A stretch of 16,258 nt of DNA, taken from CAZWRK01 sp964635875 (GTDB lineage Bacteria; Pseudomonadota; Gammaproteobacteria; Burkholderiales; Aquaspirillaceae). Shown piece after piece: positions 1 to 6,428 of the stretch (positions within the stretch are counted from its first letter, which is position 1; each line of letters begins with the position of its first letter). The position numbers and the translations under genes were made by a program. The notes under the pieces were generated by a model. That model was not told where the DNA came from, did no database searches, and was given only the letters and a program-made list of their open reading frames with translations. The stretch spans positions 1 to 16,258 of the forward strand of contig CAZWRK010000095.1 of NCBI GenBank assembly GCA_964635875.1. Direction: 5' to 3'.

Positions 1-1
1 T

Positions 2-403
2 GCGCGGGCGGCGCATATTCATGATTTTGTGCTGTCTTTGCCCGACGGTTACGAGACGATTGTTGGCGAGCGTGGTTTGAAGTTATCTGGTGGCGAAAAA
101 CAGCGGGTCGCGATTGCGCGAACTTTGTTGAAAAATCCGCCGGTCTTGATTTTTGATGAGGCAACCAGTGCGCTGGATTCGGCAACCGAAAAGAGCATTC
201 AACACGAGTTGGATTTGATTTCTGCCGATCGCACGACGCTGATTATTGCGCATCGCTTATCGACAATTATCAACGCTGATGAAATTGCGGTGATGGATGG
301 CGGTCGGGTGATTGAGCGTGGCGACTTCCGTTCTTTGCTGGAGAAAAACGGGCGCTTTGCTGAGATGTGGCGTTTGCAGCAGCAGGATGAGTCCGCTGGT
401 TAG
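2..403 (+). CDS. ABC exporter ATP-binding/permease protein, Atm1 type (C-terminal part)
   Basis: Only the last 133 codons are in the window; the reading frame is open from base 2 and the gene starts to the left. What is visible is the second half of an ABC nucleotide-binding domain: signature LSGGEKQRVAIARTLL, Walker B VLIFDEATSALD, and the H-loop in LIIAHRLSTI, followed by the usual short tail. The wording around the signature (GERGLKLSGGEKQRVAIARTLLKNPP region) fits the Atm1/HMT1-like exporters of proteobacteria, which export glutathione-linked or metal-linked compounds, better than MsbA, where the signature reads LSGGQRQR. The transmembrane part is outside the window, so the substrate cannot be judged. 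A GTG at base 29 is an internal valine, not a start. The gene ends at a strong terminator and converges with the hydrolase gene. Confidence 0.85.
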   Translation, partial: ARAAHIHDFVLSLPDGYETIVGERGLKLSGGEKQRVAIARTLLKNPPVLIFDEATSALDSATEKSIQHELDLISADRTTLIIAHRLSTIINADEIAVMDGGRVIERGDFRSLLEKNGRFAEMWRLQQQDESAG

Positions 404-427
404 TGGTGTGCTGCAGTGAGAGAATAA

Positions 428-466
428 AAGGCGGGCCGTCTCTTGATTGAGCGGCCCGCTTTAGTT
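428..466. terminator. Bidirectional intrinsic terminator
   Basis: A perfect 8-bp GC-rich stem (GCGGGCCG at 431-438, CGGCCCGC at 452-459) encloses a 13-base loop that can itself close with CTC/GAG. The stem is followed by TTTAGTTTT on the + strand and, read on the minus strand, by CTTTTATT. It lies between two convergent genes, so it can end transcripts from both sides. Confidence 0.85.
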
Positions 467-1279
467 TTATTTAGTCGTTGCGAACATGGCTTGTAGCCAG
501 TTTTCGATACGTTGTGCGACTTTTTCCCATTCGGTGTCGAGCATCATCATATGGCCAAGATTCGGCATGATTTCGGCGCTGACGCCGAAGCGTTTTGCGG
601 TCATCAGAACATCACTGTGGCCAATGATCTTATCTTCTCCTCCGCCCAAGACCAGCGCGGGGGTGTCGGCGAGTGAGCGGGGGGTGAAAAACCCCACTAA
701 TCCCATGTCGAGGATGGCGCGCTGTGATTCTGGGCGAATCTGTGTCATCCATTTTTCGAGCGCTTCGACCGGCATGGTGTCCGAGAACAACAGCTTTTTC
801 ATTTGATCAAGACGTGGCTGAAAGAGCTTGCTATCAAATTGAAACAGGTTGAGCGCCGTGAGCAAGTCAGGAGAACGGGTGAGCATATTCAGCGCCGAAG
901 AGCCGATGCCTTCACCGGGAACGGAGGCCAACATGACCACGCCAGCGGCCGGGTGACCGAGTTCCAGATAGCGCTGGATAACAAATCCACCCATGGAGTG
1001 GCCGATCAAAATTGGCGGCTGTGTCAGGGCTTCAGTGACTTGGCACAGGTCTTGGACGTAGTTGTCGATACCGAGCATCGCGCTCCACATGCCACCTTCG
1101 CTCTCGCCGTGTCCTTCTAAGCTGAGTGCGATGACGTGGCGCTGATGCGCGGAAAACCACGGCAAAAAGTGTTCTTGCCAGCACCATGCACCCACATACG
1201 CGCCATGCACAAAGACAATCGGTGGGCCGTTGGGGGTGTCTTGCGGATAGTCGAGGATTTCGAGTTGAACAGCGGCCAT
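467..1279 (-). CDS. Alpha/beta-hydrolase fold protein
   Basis: A 270-residue serine hydrolase of the alpha/beta fold. Visible motifs are the oxyanion-hole region VFVHGAYVGAWCW (residues 22-34), the nucleophile elbow GHSMGG with Ser95, an acid candidate Asp216 in GGGEDKII, and His243 in NLGHMMMLD. The length and cap region fit the general lysophospholipase/carboxylesterase-like group; the substrate cannot be told. There is no signal peptide, so it is probably cytoplasmic. I chose the start at 1279 because it forms a TAATG overlap with the stop codon of the upstream phoH gene and has AGAGG about seven bases upstream; an in-frame start at 1357 would run 79 bases into phoH and adds residues unlike the family. 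The overlap suggests translational coupling with phoH. Confidence 0.85.
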   Translation of the reverse strand: MAAVQLEILDYPQDTPNGPPIVFVHGAYVGAWCWQEHFLPWFSAHQRHVIALSLEGHGESEGGMWSAMLGIDNYVQDLCQVTEALTQPPILIGHSMGGFVIQRYLELGHPAAGVVMLASVPGEGIGSSALNMLTRSPDLLTALNLFQFDSKLFQPRLDQMKKLLFSDTMPVEALEKWMTQIRPESQRAILDMGLVGFFTPRSLADTPALVLGGGEDKIIGHSDVLMTAKRFGVSAEIMPNLGHMMMLDTEWEKVAQRIENWLQAMFATTK

Positions 1280-2691
1280 TACAGTACCTCTGCCGCGTGA
1301 TCTGCGAGTCGTGAGCGCTCGCCACGAGCTAGCGTGATATGACCCGCGTGCGGCCAATTTTTCATGCGATCGACAACATAGGTGAGGCCAGAGCTGCCTT
1401 CTGTGAGATAGGGCGTGTCAATTTGGGCGATATTGCCGAGGCACACGACTTTGGTGCCGGGGCCTGCGCGGGTAATTAATGTTTTCATTTGCTTGGGGGT
1501 CAAGTTTTGAGCTTCGTCGATGATGAGAAATTTGTTGAGAAAGGTCCGGCCCCGCATGAAGTTGAGGCTTTTGACTTTGATGCGGCTGCGGATCAGGTCG
1601 CGCGTTGCGGCTCGACCCCAGTTGCCGCCATCGTCTTCGCTGTGATTGAGAACGTCGAGATTGTCTTCGAGCGCCCCCATCCACGGGGCCATTTTTTCTT
1701 CTTCGGTGCCGGGGAGAAAGCCAATGTCTTCGCCCACTGGGACGGTGACACGGGTCATAATAATTTCGCTATAGCGTTTTTCCTCTAGGGTGAGATGCAG
1801 TGCTGCTGCGAGAGTGAGTAGGGTTTTACCGGTGCCGGCTTGCCCGAGTAGGGTGACAAAATCAATATCGGGGTTCATCAGAAGGTTAAGTGCAAAATTC
1901 TGTTCGCGATTTCGCGCGGTAATGCCCCAAACGGTGTGTTTGTGGTGGCTGAAATCCCGCAGCGTTTCAAGGGTCGCTTGCTTGCCTTCGACTCGGATGA
2001 CACGGGCGGAGAAGTTTTCCTCGTCTGCTTGGTACAGAATTTGGTTGTGCTGGAGATTTTTGCAGCCCGAGCCATTGAGTTCGTAGTAGGTTCGCCCACC
2101 TTCTTGCCAAGAGCGAAGGTCTTTGCCATTTTTTTGCCAAAAGGCGCTATCAATCGCCTGACTGCCAGAATACAGCAGATCCGAATCTTCTAAGACTTGG
2201 TCATTAAAGTAATCTTCTGCCGCTAGCCCAAGGGCGCGGGCTTTAATCCGCATATTGATGTCTTTTGACACCAAGATCACTTGTCGTTCGGGCTGTTGTG
2301 TTTGCAGGCCGTAGACAATCGCAAGAATTTGGTTGTCGGCCTTTCCAACAGGAAGATCGGCGGGAAGATCGCTTTGAATATTGGCCGTTTGCAGAAAAAG
2401 CCGTCCTGTTGCCGCAGACAGTTTATGCGGTTCGAGCGCCATTCCGTCAGCAATGCTATTGGTGCTGGCGCTGACAATTTCATCCATGAATCGACTGGCT
2501 TGGCGGGCATTGCGTGCAACTTCTGTCATGCCCTTTTTATGACCATCAAGCTCTTCCAGCGTGATCATCGGAATAAAGATATCGTGCTCTTCAAAGCGGA
2601 ATAAACTGCTGGGGTCGTGCATCAAGACGTTGGTATCGAGCACAAACAGTTTGGTGGGCTGTGGATCGTGCTTTTTCTGACGGTTGGCCAT
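1279..2691 (-). CDS. phoH: PIN domain-PhoH ATPase fusion protein (PhoH2 type)
   Basis: A 470-residue fusion of an N-terminal PIN-type nuclease domain (about residues 14-160) to a C-terminal PhoH P-loop ATPase (about 250-465). The PIN domain shows LDTNVLMHD with Asp19, the acidic EEL around 46-48, Asp119 in GKADN and Asp144 in VSKDINMR, which are the acidic positions expected for metal-dependent RNA cleavage. The ATPase has Walker A GQAGTGKT (283-290) and Walker B LIIDEAQN (389-396). PhoH2-type proteins are known as RNA-unwinding ribonucleases; the cellular role here is inferred from that family only. I prefer the ATG at 2691 because homologues begin close to the KLFVLDTN strand and because the alternative ATG at 2718 lies inside an inverted repeat. 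It follows bcp on the same strand and overlaps the hydrolase by one base. Confidence 0.9.
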   Translation of the reverse strand: MANRQKKHDPQPTKLFVLDTNVLMHDPSSLFRFEEHDIFIPMITLEELDGHKKGMTEVARNARQASRFMDEIVSASTNSIADGMALEPHKLSAATGRLFLQTANIQSDLPADLPVGKADNQILAIVYGLQTQQPERQVILVSKDINMRIKARALGLAAEDYFNDQVLEDSDLLYSGSQAIDSAFWQKNGKDLRSWQEGGRTYYELNGSGCKNLQHNQILYQADEENFSARVIRVEGKQATLETLRDFSHHKHTVWGITARNREQNFALNLLMNPDIDFVTLLGQAGTGKTLLTLAAALHLTLEEKRYSEIIMTRVTVPVGEDIGFLPGTEEEKMAPWMGALEDNLDVLNHSEDDGGNWGRAATRDLIRSRIKVKSLNFMRGRTFLNKFLIIDEAQNLTPKQMKTLITRAGPGTKVVCLGNIAQIDTPYLTEGSSGLTYVVDRMKNWPHAGHITLARGERSRLADHAAEVL

Positions 2692-2710
2692 AACGATATC
2701 TCGCAAGTTG

Positions 2711-2750
2711 TGTCCCATCTATCCGAGGCTGCGAGTGGCTCGATGGGACA
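2711..2750. repeat. Perfect 9-bp inverted repeat between bcp and phoH
   Basis: TGTCCCATC (2711-2719) pairs perfectly with GATGGGACA (2742-2750) around a 22-base loop. It fills most of the gap between the bcp stop and the phoH start. No run of T follows the stem on either strand, so it is not a classical terminator; it may be an mRNA-processing hairpin or an operator. Confidence 0.6.
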
Positions 2751-2756
2751 AGTCGA

Positions 2757-3209
2757 TTATTGTGTCATCGCATGAAGGCTGGCTAAAACTTCCTCTGCAT
2801 GTCCGGTGACTTTCACGCCTCTCCATGATTGTATGATGTCGCAATTTTGACCAATCACAAAGGTGCTGCGTTCGATGCCCCGTACCTGTTTACCGTACAG
2901 CGTTTTCATCTTGATGACATCGAAGCATTGGCAAGCGATTTCTTCTTTGTCGGAGAGCAGCTCAAATGGCAGATCGAATTTTGCTTTAAAGTTTTCGTGG
3001 CTTTTGAGGCTGTCGCGAGAAATGCCGACAATATCGACCCCAAGGGCTTGGAATTGTGGGTAGAGATCACGGAAGGCGATGGCTTCGTTGGTGCATCCGG
3101 GGGTGTTGTCTTTGGGGTAGAAGTAAACCACCAGTGGTTTGCGGGCTTCTGCAAAGGAGAAAGACGTGTTTCCGGTGCTCGGCAGTGCGAGGGTCTCAAG
3201 GGTTTGCAT
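2757..3209 (-). CDS. bcp: Thiol peroxidase of the Bcp/PrxQ family
   Basis: A 150-residue peroxiredoxin that would reduce hydrogen peroxide and organic or lipid hydroperoxides, recharged by thioredoxin. The thioredoxin-like fold shows FYPKDNTPGCT with peroxidatic Cys39, and GIERSTFVI with the conserved active-site Arg114. The frequent PrxQ resolving cysteine five residues after the peroxidatic one is absent (Ala at that place is followed by FRD); Cys93 in EEIACQCFD is the likely alternative resolving cysteine, with Cys95 and Cys123 also present. I chose the ATG at 3209 because GGAG stands six to seven bases upstream; ATGs at 3227 and 3248 lack a ribosome binding site. It is the first gene of the bcp-phoH-hydrolase group and is divergent from the permease gene. 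Confidence 0.92.
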   Translation of the reverse strand: MQTLETLALPSTGNTSFSFAEARKPLVVYFYPKDNTPGCTNEAIAFRDLYPQFQALGVDIVGISRDSLKSHENFKAKFDLPFELLSDKEEIACQCFDVIKMKTLYGKQVRGIERSTFVIGQNCDIIQSWRGVKVTGHAEEVLASLHAMTQ

Positions 3210-3236
3210 AGGAATCTCCGTATTCATAAGAGGATG

Positions 3237-3265
3237 ATGGTATGGCATATAGGATAATGAAACAA
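3237..3265 (-). promoter_or_regulatory. Possible sigma-70 promoter for bcp
   Basis: On the minus strand, TTGTTT (complement of 3260-3265) and TACCAT (complement of 3237-3242) are 17 bases apart, upstream of the bcp start. The match to consensus is moderate. The whole 73-base divergent gap is AT-rich and must also serve the MlaE-type operon, for which I found a -10-like GATAAT at 3253-3258 but no convincing -35. Confidence 0.3.
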
Positions 3266-3282
3266 TTTAGGCGGTGGGCGCG

Positions 3283-4047
3283 ATGTCTTTCACTTCATTA
3301 AAACCGCCTGTGTCGTTGCCGCACTATCGTTGGCATACCGTGTTATGGGCTTCATGGCGGGATTTACCGGCGTTACGTCGTCCTGCCGTTTGGCGCGTGT
3401 GGCAAAAGCAAGTGTATTTCTCGGGGATTGAATCATTGCCGGTGATCAGCTTGATCGCGGTGGGCTTGGGGTTGATTGTGGTGAATCAGATCCACTTTAC
3501 CTTTGGTACCGCGATTGAAAGCACGCTCGAAATGACGACCCGCTTATTGTTAAGCGAGCTAGCGCCGTTGTTGACCTGTATTTTTATGATTGCGCGTTCT
3601 AGTTCGGCTATTGCCAGTGAGTTGGCCGCGATGCGGGTCAATCATGAATTCACCGTATTGGAACAGATGGGCATTGCGCCCTCTGCTTATTTGCTGATGC
3701 CGCGTATTTGGGCTTTCACGATTTCGGGTGCGGCTTTGGCGGTGTATTTATTGTTACTGACGCTGCTGTCAGGTGCGATTTATGCTGTCGGTTTTGAGGC
3801 GTTGAATGAGTTGGGTGTGCTATTAAGCCGCATTCCTTTGAGCCTGTTTGCGGTGTTCATGGGCAAGATCCTGATTTTTGCGTACGCCGTTGCGGTGGTG
3901 AGCTGTCATTGTGGGCTGTCTGTGCATTTGGATTGGACTGCGATTCCTGTAGCGGCTTCACGCGCTGTTTTGCGCTGCTTAGCAACGATTTTTTTGTTTG
4001 ATGGCTTGTGGGCGATGTTGTCACGAATGACTGAGGCAACAATATGA
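3283..4047 (+). CDS. mlaE: MlaE-family ABC transporter permease
   Basis: A 254-residue inner-membrane permease of the MlaE/YrbE family, which with MCE proteins moves phospholipids or other lipids across the envelope. Features are an N-terminal amphipathic stretch (about 1-50), then several hydrophobic segments (about 52-70, 90-105, 142-170, 186-206, 228-246). The family core is visible at 92-133: ELAPLL, then ARSSSAIASELAAMR, then the coupling-helix region TVLEQMGI, which corresponds to ELGP, GRAGSALTAEIG and SMEMMAV in MlaE. The protein therefore seems intact. I chose the ATG at 3283 over a GTG at 3274, since a purine-rich GGTGGG lies upstream of the former; the difference is three residues. 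The stop overlaps the next gene as ATGA. It is named at family level; it may be a paralogue rather than the Mla-pathway MlaE. Confidence 0.85.
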   Translation: MSFTSLKPPVSLPHYRWHTVLWASWRDLPALRRPAVWRVWQKQVYFSGIESLPVISLIAVGLGLIVVNQIHFTFGTAIESTLEMTTRLLLSELAPLLTCIFMIARSSSAIASELAAMRVNHEFTVLEQMGIAPSAYLLMPRIWAFTISGAALAVYLLLLTLLSGAIYAVGFEALNELGVLLSRIPLSLFAVFMGKILIFAYAVAVVSCHCGLSVHLDWTAIPVAASRAVLRCLATIFLFDGLWAMLSRMTEATI

Positions 4048-4544
4048 GTGAAGCTGTTTTCTCGAGTGCGATTGACCGCGGCGTTGGACAGCGTGTTGTA
4101 CTGCCGTTAAAGGGACAATCGTCAACGGCACTGATTCAAGCGCTGACAGATTATTGTCGGCAGCAGCAAAAAACATTATTGGTTTTGCCGGTGAAGGGGG
4201 GCGTATTAAGCCACCTTAAAGCATGGGAAAACATCATTTTGCCGTTGCATTACCACACCCGTCTGACGCTGGAAGCGCTGAATCTGCGCTTAAGCCAACT
4301 TTGTCCGGTATGGGGGTGGGAGGCCGAATCGCTTGCTACATGGCTGGGATGTTTACCGGTGAATTTATCGCATTCGCAGCATCATTTGTGCGTTTTGATT
4401 CGGGCGCTGCTATGCCCTACAGAGGTGTTAGTGGTTGAGGCGGGTTTTTGGCAAGGTTTTCCCGCTGAGACGGCCGACCGTTATCAGCGGCAGCTATTGC
4501 AGCATATTCAGGCGCAATCGAGCGTCTGGTTAGAATTCGATTGA
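4044..4544 (+). CDS. Degenerate MlaF-like ABC ATPase (predicted pseudo-ATPase)
   Basis: A 166-residue soluble protein that resembles an MlaF-type ATPase shortened and stripped of its catalytic residues. By eye, residues 45-71 (VLPVKGGVLSHLKAWENIILPLHYH) follow the MlaF Q-loop region MLFQSGALFDSLTVYENVAFPLREH, and 104-138 follow the signature to Walker B region. At the motif sites: Walker A would be KGQSSTALIQAL (23-34), with Ser27 at the lysine position; the Q-loop Gln is Val; LSGGQ/LSGGM is LSHSQ (108-112); Walker B Asp and catalytic Glu are Glu132 and Ala133; the protein ends (WLEFD) about where the H-loop would be. The frame is intact, the start overlaps the permease stop (ATGA), and the downstream genes are intact, so this does not look like a decaying gene. 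The function is unknown; a structural or regulatory NBD subunit is inferred. The alignment was made from memory. Confidence 0.65.
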   Translation: MSEAVFSSAIDRGVGQRVVLPLKGQSSTALIQALTDYCRQQQKTLLVLPVKGGVLSHLKAWENIILPLHYHTRLTLEALNLRLSQLCPVWGWEAESLATWLGCLPVNLSHSQHHLCVLIRALLCPTEVLVVEAGFWQGFPAETADRYQRQLLQHIQAQSSVWLEFD

Positions 4545-4576
4545 GTGGATGTGCCATGCGCACATAAAGGTTCGGT

Positions 4577-5485
4577 ATGAAATTGTTGTTGAAAGACTCA
4601 GACCGTCGGTTTTCGAGTTTGTTGTTTAAAGTCATGGCGTTTTTGGGGGCCGCGTTTACGATTCTGCTGGTGTTGTTTTTTGGGGGGGCATTCCGGCAAG
4701 GCGTATTTGAACCCACACAGCCCGTTCGTTTTTATGCTTATTCGGGTGCGGATTTGAAAGTCGGCATGCCGGTACGGTTCCGCGCATTTGCAATTGGCTC
4801 GGTGACGCGCTTTAGCCTGCAGGAAGATGGGCATGTGGATGTGAGTGCGGATATTCATACGCGCTATATCAAATTTTTGCGTGAAACTTCTGCGGCACGC
4901 ATTGCCCGCGAAGGGGTCATTGGGAGTAGCTATATCGCCTTAGATACGCCTGACCTTGACGCTAAGCCTTTAAAGTCGAATGCGTACTTGGCTTTGCAAC
5001 CTGCTGCCGACTTTGAGCAAATCGCCAAAGAATTAAAAGCGCAGGTCGAGCCGGTCATTGTACAAATGAGCGAAACGGCTCAACGTCTGAATGACCCGCA
5101 GGGTGATTTGCATCAGACCTTGGCGAATTTACGGCAGTTTTCAGCGGGGCTGGATGAAACGCGCCAAAAAATTGACACGTTATTAGTGAATAGCAATCGC
5201 TTGTTAGACCATGATGTTCGCCAGACGGTACGTACTGTGAATCAGCAACTACCACATTTATTGACCGAACTGGATGCCACCGTCGTGGCCACGCGTCAGA
5301 GCACGGAAATTTTGCAAAAAACACTGACTCAAACCGCCCCGCACGCCGCGCCGATCGCACGTCAGGCAGATCGACTTTTGCAAAATAGCAATGAAACATT
5401 AGATGCAGTGCGGGGGGCATGGCCGATTCAGCCGTTGTTGCCGTCACAAAATGGGGTGTTGTTGGAGCACGATAGCCATGATTAA
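4577..5485 (+). CDS. mlaD: MlaD/MCE-domain protein of an MlaE-type transporter
   Basis: A 302-residue inner-membrane-anchored, periplasm-facing MCE protein, the lipid-binding partner of MlaE-type permeases. It has one N-terminal membrane segment (about 17-38, AFLGAAFTILLVLFFGGA), an MCE domain (about 48-125) with the family pattern GADLKVGMPVRFRAFAIGSV and the REGVIGSSYIAL strand, and a long helical C-terminal part (about 145-290) likely to form coiled-coil or needle structure. It is longer than E. coli MlaD (about 180 residues) and closer to the longer MCE proteins of this cassette type. AAAGG precedes the ATG. It lies 32 bases after the pseudo-ATPase gene and overlaps the lipoprotein gene by eight bases, which puts all four in one operon. 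The symbol is at family level only. Confidence 0.87.
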   Translation: MKLLLKDSDRRFSSLLFKVMAFLGAAFTILLVLFFGGAFRQGVFEPTQPVRFYAYSGADLKVGMPVRFRAFAIGSVTRFSLQEDGHVDVSADIHTRYIKFLRETSAARIAREGVIGSSYIALDTPDLDAKPLKSNAYLALQPAADFEQIAKELKAQVEPVIVQMSETAQRLNDPQGDLHQTLANLRQFSAGLDETRQKIDTLLVNSNRLLDHDVRQTVRTVNQQLPHLLTELDATVVATRQSTEILQKTLTQTAPHAAPIARQADRLLQNSNETLDAVRGAWPIQPLLPSQNGVLLEHDSHD

Positions 5486-6290
5486 GCACGGTCTCCTGCT
5501 TGGCATGATGTTGGGTCTGAGCGCCTGTGCTGGCGCGCCTAAGGTCGGTGTTGCGCAAACAATGGCGTGGGAAGAGGGTCGCTTGGCGAGCCAAGAAATG
5601 GCGCGCGCGGTTGCACGAGAAGATATTTCTGCGGCCTATACGCTGGCGCAAACGGCGTTGAAAGCGTTTCAAAAGTTGGATCAAGTGCGCGAAGTGAATC
5701 AATTGCGCTTAGATCTCGCCAGTTTGGCGCTACGGCTACAACGTCCGAAGGATGCTGCAGCATGGTTGGCGGCGGTGTCTCCGGTTGCACGCGAAGCGGA
5801 TCCTGCGCTGGCGCTGGAATGGGCCATTCGCAAAATGAGTGTGGCAATACAAGAGCAGCAATGGGCGCAAGCGCAGGCGATTTTAACGACTGCACAACAG
5901 GCCTGTGTAGCGCCGTGTACGCGGCAATTAACCTTGGATATTTTTAAGGCTAGGTTGGCATTTGCTCAGCAGGACTGGCACACAGCTCGGGCGGTCTTGG
6001 ATCGCGTGTTGGCGCAGACACCACGTCCACGTTCTGGTGAATATGCCAACGCTGCGCGTTTGCGGGCGCACGTTGCATTACGACAACCGTTGGCGACCGA
6101 TGCGCCAGAGGATGACTTGCGTTTTGCTTTGGAGGTGGATCAGCAGCTTGGGCGAAGTGACCGGATTGCCGAGGATCTTGAAGGGCTGGCACAATGGGCC
6201 GCCCTGAAGGGACGGCATGAGGCCGCACAGGATTATCGGCAGCGTGCGATGGATACGCGAAAAGCGGCCTCCGTAAATTTAACGCCTTGA
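5478..6290 (+). CDS. Helical-repeat (TPR-like) outer-membrane lipoprotein of the MlaE/MlaD cassette
   Basis: A 270-residue predicted lipoprotein. The N-terminus has a short basic start (MIKH), a hydrophobic core and a lipobox LSAC with Cys17; Ala follows the Cys, not Asp, so sorting to the outer membrane is expected. The mature part is Ala/Leu/Gln-rich and entirely helical in character, with repeated about 34-residue helix pairs such as EDISAAYTLAQTALKAFQKL (48-67), RPKDAAAWLAAVSPVA and QQDWHTARAVLDRVLAQTP, typical of TPR or TPR-like solenoids. I see no PqiC (DUF330) signature. I chose the ATG at 5478 because it starts the signal peptide and has GGAG ten bases upstream. It overlaps the end of the MCE gene by eight bases. 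By position it could be the periplasmic or outer-membrane partner of the transporter; that is inference. Confidence 0.75.
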   Translation: MIKHGLLLGMMLGLSACAGAPKVGVAQTMAWEEGRLASQEMARAVAREDISAAYTLAQTALKAFQKLDQVREVNQLRLDLASLALRLQRPKDAAAWLAAVSPVAREADPALALEWAIRKMSVAIQEQQWAQAQAILTTAQQACVAPCTRQLTLDIFKARLAFAQQDWHTARAVLDRVLAQTPRPRSGEYANAARLRAHVALRQPLATDAPEDDLRFALEVDQQLGRSDRIAEDLEGLAQWAALKGRHEAAQDYRQRAMDTRKAASVNLTP

Positions 6291-6303
6291 TTGGTCAGTA
6301 AAA

Positions 6304-6330
6304 ATCGTTGAAAGCGTATTGCGCAACGAT
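6304..6330. repeat. 7-bp inverted repeat downstream of the lipoprotein gene
   Basis: ATCGTTG (6304-6310) pairs with CAACGAT (6324-6330) around 13 bases, 14 bases after the lipoprotein stop codon. No T-run follows, so a terminator role is doubtful; the AACGAT motif recurs at 6338-6343. Apart from this and the promoter below, the 138-base gap shows nothing. Confidence 0.35.
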
Positions 6331-6372
6331 GTTGTCGAACGATCTAGCTCTTTGTGGCTGAGTCTGAAAAAT

Positions 6373-6401
6373 TTGACGAGAATAGATTGTATTTATGATA
6401 T
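6373..6401 (+). promoter_or_regulatory. Sigma-70-like promoter of the GGDEF-EAL gene
   Basis: TTGACG (6373-6378) and TGATAT (6396-6401) are separated by 17 bases in an AT-rich tract, 27 bases before the start codon. An AAGG ribosome binding site (6419-6422) follows six bases ahead of the ATG. TATGAT at 6394-6399 is an alternative -10 with shorter spacing. Confidence 0.55.
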
Positions 6402-6428
6402 TGTTATATTTTATGGTTAAGGTACATC

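Noticed and set aside
29..403. A small stand-alone ABC ATPase starting at the GTG at base 29.
   Set aside because: The frame is open to the left edge and the upstream residues match the family, so this is the end of a longer exporter gene.
2..403. MsbA as the identity of the first gene.
   Set aside because: The signature LSGGEKQRVAIARTLL and the preceding GERGLK fit Atm1-type exporters better than MsbA; still, only the last part is visible.
803..1120. Open frames on the + strand opposite the hydrolase and phoH genes.
   Set aside because: They lie fully within clear minus-strand genes, lack recognisable domains and have the skewed composition of antisense shadows.
1279..1357. Longer hydrolase with a start at 1357.
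   Set aside because: It overlaps phoH by 79 bases, adds Arg/Ser-rich residues unlike the family, and the TAATG start at 1279 has a better ribosome binding site.
4044..4544. The small gene as a sequencing-error or frameshift remnant of a normal ATPase.
   Set aside because: The region 4044-4544 is about 300 bases shorter than a full ATPase gene, is open in one frame, and the motif positions that can be aligned carry substitutions in the same frame; no P-loop GxGKS/T motif was seen in the other frames of the region.
5055..5702. A 215-codon open frame on the minus strand opposite the MCE and lipoprotein genes.
   Set aside because: It is rich in Arg, His and Pro, has no recognisable motif, and lies across the junction of two well-supported overlapping genes on the other strand.
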